From positions 3,086 to 23,197 of the forward strand of contig DGEY01000034.1 in NCBI GenBank assembly GCA_002391385.1: DNA of 20,112 nt. Direction: 5' to 3'. Shown here in pieces: positions 14,460 through 20,112 of the stretch. A program made the translations under genes and the position numbers. Below the pieces are notes generated by a model. That model was not told where the DNA came from. It ran no database searches and was given only the letters and a program-made list of their open reading frames with translations. Position 1 is the first letter of the stretch, and each line of letters starts with the position of its first letter. This stretch comes from Firmicutes bacterium UBA3914. Lineage in GTDB: Bacteria; Bacillota; Limnochordia; Darwinibacteriales; Darwinibacteriaceae.

Positions 14460-15386
14460 CTAATACTTCTTCAGGGTATCGATGACCAGATCCCAGAAAC
14501 GCTCCTGATCGAGCTCCAGGGCCACATCCACGTTGGCGGGTTTGCCGGTACGGAAATAGAAATCGCACACGGTCCGGCCGTAGCAGGCTCCCCGGGTGGT
14601 TTCCACTATCACCGGTACCTTTTGGGTCTTAATCAAGGTGGGATCGATCACGTGGGCCACCGCGCACACATCGTGCAGGGGAGGCGCATCGAAGTTGAAC
14701 ACTCTCTTGTAGGTGTAGCCGAAGAACTTGAGCAGCTCCACCACGAGATCAGCCACAGGTGAGCCGATCTGGGCGATCCGCTCCACCACCTCGGGGTACG
14801 CCTTGGCCTGATGGGTGAGATCCAGCCCCACCATGGTAATGGGCAGTCCGCTTTCAAACACGATGTGGGCAGCCTCCGGGTCCACGAAGATGTTGAACTC
14901 CGCGGAGGGAGTGTGGTTCCCCAGTCCGTAGGCACCGCCCATGAGCACAATCTCCTTAATCCCCTGCTTGATCCGGGGCTCCTTCAGCAAAGCCAAGGCG
15001 ATGTTGGTCAGGGGACCGGTGGGCACCAGGACCAATTCCTTATCGTACTTGAGACACTCTTCGATGATGAAATCCACCGCGCTCTTGTCCTCGGGCTGCC
15101 TGGTGGATTCGGGGAACTCGGGCCCGTCCAAACCGGTTTCGCCATGGATGTCATCGGCAACTACCTGATCCCTGAACAAGGGACGGTCCTGTCCGGCGTA
15201 CACCGGCACATCGATCCCGGCGAAACTGCAGACGTTGAGCGCGTTGCGCAGGGTTTTTTCTAAGACCTGATTGCCGGCCACCACGGTGATGCCCCGCAGA
15301 TCGAGTTTCTCGTGCTTGGCCGCGACTAGCATAGCTACTGCATCATCATGTCCAGGATCCACATCTAGGATGATTTTGGTCTTCAA
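14460..15386 (-). CDS. Inosine-uridine preferring nucleoside hydrolase family protein
   Basis: The enzyme would hydrolyse the N-glycosidic bond of a ribonucleoside to free base and ribose in the cytoplasm. The 308-residue protein starts with the calcium-binding signature ILDVDPGHDDA (6-16; D8, D10, D14, D15 region), with V in place of the more usual T. N39 in VVAGNQ, GPLTNIALAL (124-133), MGGAYGLGNHTPSAEFNIFVDPEA (149-172, quoted in part) and the leaving-group region APPLHDVCAV (234-243, H238) complete the family pattern. The TTG start has GAAAGGGG at 7-base spacing. It follows the two permeases with a 15-base gap, so uptake and cleavage of nucleosides are linked. Base preference cannot be read with confidence. 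Confidence 0.93.
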   Translation of the reverse strand: MKTKIILDVDPGHDDAVAMLVAAKHEKLDLRGITVVAGNQVLEKTLRNALNVCSFAGIDVPVYAGQDRPLFRDQVVADDIHGETGLDGPEFPESTRQPEDKSAVDFIIEECLKYDKELVLVPTGPLTNIALALLKEPRIKQGIKEIVLMGGAYGLGNHTPSAEFNIFVDPEAAHIVFESGLPITMVGLDLTHQAKAYPEVVERIAQIGSPVADLVVELLKFFGYTYKRVFNFDAPPLHDVCAVAHVIDPTLIKTQKVPVIVETTRGACYGRTVCDFYFRTGKPANVDVALELDQERFWDLVIDTLKKY

Positions 15387-15401
15387 CGCACAACCCCTTT
15401 C

Positions 15402-16325
15402 TTAAAATGGCTGTTTATCCGTTTCCCTTCTCTGCTGGCGGATCATGCTGAAGGTGATAGCCACCACGGTGGCCACATAAGGCAGCATGAGCATGAACTG
15501 GGAGGGAAAGCCCAGGTTCTGCAGGCGTGCGCCCACACCTTCGGTGAAGCCGAAGAAGAGGCTGGCCAGCCAGGTGGTGATGGGCGAAATGCCTCCGAAA
15601 TACATGGCCGCAACCCCGATGAACCCGCGGCCGTTAGTCATGTTTTCAATGAACTGGGTAGTGTAGCCCAGGGAAAGGTGTGCCCCCGCCAGACCGCCTA
15701 AAACTCCGCTGATCAAAAGGGCCTGGAGTTTCTTCACCGTCACATTCACTCCCGCGGTTTCCACCGCCAGCGGGTGCACGCCGGTAAAGCGCAGCCTGAG
15801 TCCCCAGACCGTTTTGTAGATCAGGAAGTGGAACACAAACACCAAGACGATCCCCAGGTAGTCCATGAGGTTGTAGTTGTTGAACAAGGTATCCAGCACC
15901 GGATGGGCTGCCAAGATGGACAGGTTGATGCGGGGTATGGGCGAGATCCGGGGACTGTAGAAGCTGCCGGCGACCCCGAACCAGTTGACCAGTAGGAAGC
16001 GGGTAAAGGCCAGGCTGAACATGTTCACGGCAATACCGGCAACCAAGACGTTGGCCTTGAACCGCAGGTGAATCAGGGCCATGAGCGCGGCGATCAAAAC
16101 GCCCGCGGCCACAGCGGCCAAAATGCCCACAATCCAGCTGCCGGACCAGTAGCTCGCCGCCACGGCCATAAAGGCGGAAACCAACATGATGCCCTCGATG
16201 CCCACATTGGTGATGGCGGCAAGCTCGGTAACGATCACACCCAAGGCCGCGAGCAAAATAGGTGTGGACATGCGGATGGTGGCCCGCACAAGGGTTAAGG
16301 TAAGCACGTCGGAGAATCTAAACAA
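15402..16325 (-). CDS. Nucleoside-type ABC transporter permease, second subunit (COG1079 type)
   Basis: The 308-residue hydrophobic protein belongs to the BPL/branched-chain-like permease superfamily (PF02653) that works with BMP binding proteins. Features are STPILLAALGVIVTELAAITNVGIEGIMLVSAF near the N-terminus (family GIEG motif), NVLVAGIAVNM, TGVHPLAVETAGVNV and GRGFIGVAAMYFG toward the C-terminus. About eight to nine membrane segments are apparent. The open frame continues to a TTG at 16391, but that would overlap the previous gene by 74 bases. The TTG at 16323-16325 has GGGAGGGG at 6-base spacing and overlaps the upstream stop by only 8 bases, so it is preferred. It pairs with the permease encoded just upstream. 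Confidence 0.92.
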   Translation of the reverse strand: MFRFSDVLTLTLVRATIRMSTPILLAALGVIVTELAAITNVGIEGIMLVSAFMAVAASYWSGSWIVGILAAVAAGVLIAALMALIHLRFKANVLVAGIAVNMFSLAFTRFLLVNWFGVAGSFYSPRISPIPRINLSILAAHPVLDTLFNNYNLMDYLGIVLVFVFHFLIYKTVWGLRLRFTGVHPLAVETAGVNVTVKKLQALLISGVLGGLAGAHLSLGYTTQFIENMTNGRGFIGVAAMYFGGISPITTWLASLFFGFTEGVGARLQNLGFPSQFMLMLPYVATVVAITFSMIRQQRRETDKQPF

Positions 16326-17388
16326 CTTCCGCCCCTCCCTTCTGGTAGGAGAGTCGCCGCCTGATGACGATGATGGCTTCGGCCGCGGCAAAGAGAATGA
16401 TCACTGCTTCCATGATCCCGATGAGCTCCCGGGGAATGCCCGTGAAGCGCTCCATGCCCACCGCCCCAGACTTCAGGGCCGCCAGGAAGAAGGCCACAAA
16501 GGGCAGGACTTTCAAGTTGTTCCTGGCCAAGAGGGCGACCATGATGCCGTCAAAGCCCAGGCTTTTGGAGAAGTTGTCCAAGAAGTAGCCGTGGATGCCC
16601 AAAACCTGAATGGCCCCGGTGATGCCGCCAATGAAACCGCTGAGGACCATGGCCCCCACCATGATGGAGCGGGCTTGGAAACCGGCGTAGGTGGCGAACT
16701 GCGGATTGAGTCCCACCGTTTTGATCTTGTAGCCCAGGGTGGTGTAATCCATGAGCCAGATGAAAAAGAGGACAATCCCCAGGGCGATGTACACCCCGAT
16801 GTTGGCCCGGCTGGGCATGAGGATGCGGGCCAGGCGCGCGCTTTCCTGGATGTTAGGTGTTTGCGGCACGCCGATATGGGGATTCTTAAACAGGTGGTTC
16901 ACGATGTAGCTGGTGAAATAGATGGCCACATAGTTGAGCATGATCGTGGTGCAGACCTCATTCACGCGGTAAGCCGCCCGCAGAAAGCCTGGGATGAGCG
17001 CCCACAGGGCGCCCGCCAGACCCGCGAGGAGCAAAACCAGCGTGATGTGGAGAAAACTGGGCAGGCCGACGATGGTGTAGCCGAAGTAGGCTGCGGCCAT
17101 GGCACCGAAATACAGCTGTCCCTCCACGCCCACGTTGAACACCGAAGCCTTCGAGGAGATGGCAAAGGCCAGTCCGGAAAGGAGCAGCGGCACAAAGCGC
17201 TCCAGGGTACCGCCGAAGTTAAAGCGGCCGGAAAACGCTCCGTTGAAAAGGGCCGTGTAGGCTTCTCCGATGTTGTGCCCCTCCACCAGCATGAGCCCGG
17301 TGCCGATGATAAACCCAATAAGGACCGCCACCAGCACATTGAGGGGCGCCTGCAGCTTATCTAGACGATCCAGCAGATTAAGCTTCAA
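16318..17388 (-). CDS. Nucleoside-type ABC transporter permease, first subunit (COG4603 type)
   Basis: The 356-residue membrane protein is of the family that accompanies BMP/simple-sugar-like importers (YufP-type). Seen are a first membrane helix at about 15-35 (LNVLVAVLIGFIIGTGLML), the domain-start ERFVPLLLSGLAFAISSKASVFNVGVEGQ (63-91, quoted in pieces elsewhere by the VGVEGQ motif), EVCTTIMLNYVAIY and GLNPQFATYAGF. A later LGFDGIMVALLARN is typical. The TTG start has GGAGGAG at 7-8 bases and overlaps the ATPase stop by 11 bases, so the genes are coupled. It forms the transmembrane pore as a heterodimer with the product of the gene at 15402-16325. Confidence 0.93.
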   Translation of the reverse strand: MKLNLLDRLDKLQAPLNVLVAVLIGFIIGTGLMLVEGHNIGEAYTALFNGAFSGRFNFGGTLERFVPLLLSGLAFAISSKASVFNVGVEGQLYFGAMAAAYFGYTIVGLPSFLHITLVLLLAGLAGALWALIPGFLRAAYRVNEVCTTIMLNYVAIYFTSYIVNHLFKNPHIGVPQTPNIQESARLARILMPSRANIGVYIALGIVLFFIWLMDYTTLGYKIKTVGLNPQFATYAGFQARSIMVGAMVLSGFIGGITGAIQVLGIHGYFLDNFSKSLGFDGIMVALLARNNLKVLPFVAFFLAALKSGAVGMERFTGIPRELIGIMEAVIILFAAAEAIIVIRRRLSYQKGGAEVV

Positions 17389-18925
17389 CTACCTTCTCCT
17401 CCTCTCCCTGGGCCTTTGCGTACTCGCCGCCGGCCATCATCAGGCCCAAGACCTGCTCATTGGCCTCGGAGGCGGGCAGGATCCCCACGATTCTACCTTC
17501 ATACATCACCGCGATGCGATCGCTTAAGGACAGCACCTCTTCCAAGTCAGCGGATACCAAGAGAATCGCTTTACCTTCTTCCCGCTGAGCGATAAGAATG
17601 GAACGAATGAATTCAATGGAACCGATGTCCACACCGCGGGTGGGATGGGCCGCAATCAGAAGCTGCGCGTCCTCCGAGACCTCCCGGGCCACCACTACCT
17701 TCTGCCTGTTGCCGCCGGAGAGGTTGCGGGTGGGAATCCGGTAATCACCCGGGCGGATATCGTATTCCTCCACCAGTCTGCTGGCGAGCTCCCGCACGGC
17801 CTGGCCCCGGATCACGCCGTTTTTGGAGAGCGGCGGGCGCTTGAGCTTGGTGGCCACGAGGTTCTCCGCCACCGTCAGCTCGGCGCAAAGGCCGGAGCGG
17901 TTGCGGTCTTCTGGGATGTGGGACACCCCGCGCTCGCGGATTTCACCAGGTGGCAGGTTGGTGATCTTGGTACCGGAGACGAAAATATCCCCCTGATCCA
18001 CCCGGCGCAGCCCGGTTAACACCTCAACCAGCTCACTTTGGCCGTTGCCATCCACTCCGGCAATCCCCAGGATCTCCCCCGCGTGCACCTGGAAGGAGAC
18101 GTTCTTGAGATCGGAAAGTCTGCGCCTGCCCCGGGCGGACACTCCCTGCACATCCAGGACAACACCGCCCCTCTTTCCTTCGGGCGCTTTGATGTTCAGG
18201 AACACTTCCCGGCCCACCATGAGCGTGGCAATCTTCTCCTTAGTGGCTTCACTGGCCAGCAGCGTTCCCTGGACCCGGCCGTCCCGCATGACCGTGATCC
18301 GATCGGAAATGGCCAGCACTTCCTGGAGCTTATGGGAGATGAAAATCACCGTTTTCCCGTGCTCCTTGAGGGAGCGGATCACCTTAAAGAGGTCCTCGGT
18401 TTCCTGGGGAGTGAGCACTGCCGTGGGTTCATCTAGGATCAGCACTTCTGCCCCCCGGTAGAGGGCTTTGATGATCTCCACCCGCTGGGCTTCCCCCACG
18501 GAGTTGTCGATAATCCTGCTTTCCGGGCGGATTGCCAGGCCATACTCCTCAGAAAGTGCCCTAATCTTTTCCGCCGCGGCGTCGTAATCCACCACGCTGC
18601 GCCGGTTAGGTTCAAAGCCCAGGATGATGTTCTCCACAACGGTCATGGAAGGGGCCAGCATGAACTCCTGGTGCACCATGCCAATGCCCAGGTGCATGGC
18701 GTCCCGGACGGAGTGGATAACCTGCTTCTGACCGCGGACGTAGATCTCGCCCAGATCGGGCTGGAGAACTCCGTAGAGGATGTTCATCAGGGTGGATTTG
18801 CCGGCTCCGTTTTCGCCCACCAGGGAATGGACCTCCCCCTTCTCCACCGAGAAGTCCACACCCTTCAGGGCCAGCACATTCGGGAACTGTTTGACGATCC
18901 CGGTCATTTTTACGATTGGTTCCAT
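17378..18925 (-). CDS. Nucleoside-type ABC transporter ATP-binding protein with two nucleotide-binding domains
   Basis: The 515-residue protein has tandem ATPase domains as in ribose/galactoside and BMP-type importers (COG3845). Domain 1 has Walker A GENGAGKS (37-44), a diverged signature SVGEAQRVEI (142-151), Walker B LILDEP (163-168) and switch ISHKLQEV. Domain 2 has a degenerate Walker A, GVDGNGQSE (290-298), but a good signature LSGGNRQKVVVARE (402-415) and AAHPTRGVD in place of the standard DEP. This split is normal for the family: domain 1 supplies Walker A and domain 2 the signature of the active site. ATG with AGGAGG at 8-base spacing. A perfect hairpin separates it from the binding-protein gene. 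Confidence 0.95.
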   Translation of the reverse strand: MEPIVKMTGIVKQFPNVLALKGVDFSVEKGEVHSLVGENGAGKSTLMNILYGVLQPDLGEIYVRGQKQVIHSVRDAMHLGIGMVHQEFMLAPSMTVVENIILGFEPNRRSVVDYDAAAEKIRALSEEYGLAIRPESRIIDNSVGEAQRVEIIKALYRGAEVLILDEPTAVLTPQETEDLFKVIRSLKEHGKTVIFISHKLQEVLAISDRITVMRDGRVQGTLLASEATKEKIATLMVGREVFLNIKAPEGKRGGVVLDVQGVSARGRRRLSDLKNVSFQVHAGEILGIAGVDGNGQSELVEVLTGLRRVDQGDIFVSGTKITNLPPGEIRERGVSHIPEDRNRSGLCAELTVAENLVATKLKRPPLSKNGVIRGQAVRELASRLVEEYDIRPGDYRIPTRNLSGGNRQKVVVAREVSEDAQLLIAAHPTRGVDIGSIEFIRSILIAQREEGKAILLVSADLEEVLSLSDRIAVMYEGRIVGILPASEANEQVLGLMMAGGEYAKAQGEEEKVVEA

Positions 18926-18941
18926 CTGCCCTTCCTCCTAG

Positions 18942-18968
18942 TCAGGCCCGGGAAAATCCCGGGCCTGA
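18942..18968 (-). other. Perfect intercistronic hairpin between BMP binding-protein and ATPase genes
   Basis: A 12-base perfect inverted repeat (TCAGGCCCGGGA / TCCCGGGCCTGA) has a 3-base loop. In the transcript it is followed by C and then TAGGAGG, the ATPase ribosome site, without a T-run. It is therefore more likely a stabiliser or processing boundary for the binding-protein mRNA than a terminator. It resembles the hairpin in the same position of the other importer. Confidence 0.65.
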
Positions 18969-18976
18969 ACTCACTG

Positions 18977-19999
18977 TTAGTTCCTCCTGAAGCCCTCGTA
19001 GGTCTCCACAACGATTTCGCCGGCCTTAACCTTCTCGGTCAGCTCGGCGACCTTGTCCAGGATCTCCATGGGGAAATCGTCTCCGAGGACTCCCCGCATG
19101 ACGGACATATCGGTGAGGCTGACACCGCCGTTGGCAATGTCCATGTAGAGAACTTCGCCACCCTGCCAGGTGCCGTCCACAACTTTCTGCACCATGAGGT
19201 AGGCCGCCTGGTCAACCCGCTTGAGCATGCTGGTAACGATGGAGCCAGGATAGATGCCGTCCTGATCCAAGTCGACACCGATGGCGTATTTGCCTTCCTC
19301 ATAGGCAGCTTCCAGAATACCATTGCCGGTACCGCTGGCCACGTTCATCACCACGTCTGCACCCTGCTCATACTGGGAAAGGGTGAGCTCTTTACCCCGC
19401 ACCGGATCGCTGAAGCTGCCGGCGAAGGCCACGAGCACTTGGATCTCAGGATCGATGTAAGCGGCGCCCTGTTTGTAGCCCACGAGGAAGTCGTGGAGAA
19501 CGGGGATATCCATGCCGCCTACCCAGCCGATGATCTTCTCGCTGTTGACGCCGGGCAGGTGATCCATCTGGGTCCACATGGCCGCCACAGCGCCGGCCAG
19601 GAAGGAACCTTCGTTCTGGGCAAACACAGCGGAAACTACGTTGGGCTGCTCCACGACACCGTCAATGATCCCGAACTTGGTGTTGGGGAAATAGCCGGCG
19701 TTGCGGTCCAAGATCTCCTGGAACTGGGTGGAGCTGGCGATCACCAGATCATAACCGGCATCGGCCATGGCCACCAGGTTCTGCTCCCAGTCGGCCGGGT
19801 TGCCCGACTCCAGTACCCGCACTTCAATGCCGAAATCCTCGATGGCGCGCTGCAGGCCTTGGTAGGCGCTGTCGTTAAAGGACTGGTCGCCCAGGAAGCC
19901 GGAGAGAACCAGGGCTACCCGGATGGGCTGGGCCAGAACTGCAGTGCTCATCAGCAGAACCAAAGCTAGACTGAAAACCACTACGAGTTTCTTATTCAC
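18977..19999 (-). CDS. BMP-family ABC transporter substrate-binding protein (nucleoside type)
   Basis: The 340-residue exported protein opens with a signal peptide (positive NKK, hydrophobic run, cleavage after VLA at about residue 17-18). There is no lipobox cysteine, although most Firmicute BMP proteins (PF02608, PnrA/Med-like) are lipoproteins. Family patterns are LGDQSFNDSAYQGLQRA, GIIDGVVEQPNVVSAVFAQ, EGSFLAGAVAAMW, VGGMDIPVLHDFLVGYKQGA, GADVVMNVASGTGNG and AIGVDLDQDGIYPGSIVTS. These proteins bind purine or other nucleosides, and the adjacent nucleoside hydrolase fits. The open frame extends six codons further to 20017. The GTG at 19997-19999 has AGGAGG at 7-base spacing and is preferred. 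It is the first gene of the importer operon seen here. Confidence 0.93.
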   Translation of the reverse strand: MNKKLVVVFSLALVLLMSTAVLAQPIRVALVLSGFLGDQSFNDSAYQGLQRAIEDFGIEVRVLESGNPADWEQNLVAMADAGYDLVIASSTQFQEILDRNAGYFPNTKFGIIDGVVEQPNVVSAVFAQNEGSFLAGAVAAMWTQMDHLPGVNSEKIIGWVGGMDIPVLHDFLVGYKQGAAYIDPEIQVLVAFAGSFSDPVRGKELTLSQYEQGADVVMNVASGTGNGILEAAYEEGKYAIGVDLDQDGIYPGSIVTSMLKRVDQAAYLMVQKVVDGTWQGGEVLYMDIANGGVSLTDMSVMRGVLGDDFPMEILDKVAELTEKVKAGEIVVETYEGFRRN

Positions 20000-20112
20000 G
20001 GCATATCCTCCTCGCATTTATTCTTCAGCTCAGACTCTTCGCGGAACAAAGCTGCGGCTGACTCCAGCGCATCACCTCCCTCGAATGCACAAACACTCCT
20101 AATACCTGTCTC
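19996..20112 (-). other. Right-edge leader or end of an upstream reading frame
   Basis: One minus-strand frame is open from base 20112 to a TGA at 19996-19998 that overlaps the binding-protein GTG as GTGA. The 38 residues end KNKCEEDMP. This could be the coupled tail of another gene, but its third codon positions are less GC-rich than those of the neighbours. In another frame an ATG next to GGGAGGTG opens a 15-residue peptide, MRWSQPQLCSAKSLS. No riboswitch consensus was recognised. The call stays open. Confidence 0.25.

Noticed and set aside
15402..16391. Longer form of the second permease starting at 16391
   Set aside because: It would overlap the upstream gene by 74 bases, and the extra N-terminus is a Ser/Pro/Arg-rich tail outside family homology. 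TTG at 16325 has a strong ribosome site.
16186..17364. 392-residue plus-strand open frame opposite the permease gene
   Set aside because: It is antisense to conserved membrane segments and has a hydrophilic, repetitive composition. There is no support for coding.
20018..20112. Purine riboswitch before the nucleoside importer
   Set aside because: Such switches are known before purine transport genes, but the conserved junction sequences were not recognisable in the 95 bases available.

Overview
All protein genes in this window lie on the minus strand, so transcription runs from high to low coordinates. The DNA is GC-rich (clearly above 50% by eye). Genes are tightly packed, with strong AGGAGG-type ribosome binding sites and many GTG and TTG starts. 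This suggests a Bacillota-like (Firmicutes) bacterium. Both ABC substrate-binding proteins have signal peptides ending in Ala-X-Ala with no lipobox cysteine. That is unusual for a single-membrane Firmicute and hints at a diderm lineage (Limnochordia-like, for example). The taxonomic placement is inference.

Right block (20112 to about 11150): a nucleoside-type ABC importer made of a BMP-family binding protein, a double-domain ATPase and two permeases. It is followed by a nucleoside hydrolase, an ArgE/DapE-type M20 deacylase, a PF07090-type glutamine-amidotransferase-like protein and an M20D amidohydrolase. Gaps are short or overlapping, so this looks like one operon for taking up nucleoside-like compounds and cleaving glycosidic and amide bonds in them.

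Centre (11089 to 9387): a ROK-family repressor with its own sigma-A-type promoter and a likely terminator, then a 365-base regulatory region. A TTGTTAA half-site occurs four times in that region and again over the -10 box of the repressor's own promoter. This suggests autoregulation and control of the downstream nag genes.

Left block (9386 to 1): nagA, a SIS-domain phosphosugar-binding protein (UPF0309 type) and nagB. After a 215-base gap comes a second ABC importer of the ferric/AfuA-PotA type (binding protein, ATPase, fused permease). It is coupled to a TIM-barrel sugar isomerase, an N-acylglucosamine 2-epimerase-family protein and the start of a neutral-ceramidase-family hydrolase. The binding protein lacks the tyrosine pair that coordinates iron in ferric-binding relatives, and no amino-sugar kinase or PTS gene is visible. 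The favoured reading is an amino-sugar or sugar-phosphate scavenging locus, not an iron-uptake locus.

In both importers a perfect GC-rich hairpin sits between the binding-protein gene and the ATPase gene, a shared device that probably sets a high ratio of binding protein to membrane components. No tRNA, rRNA, CRISPR, transposase or phage gene was seen.
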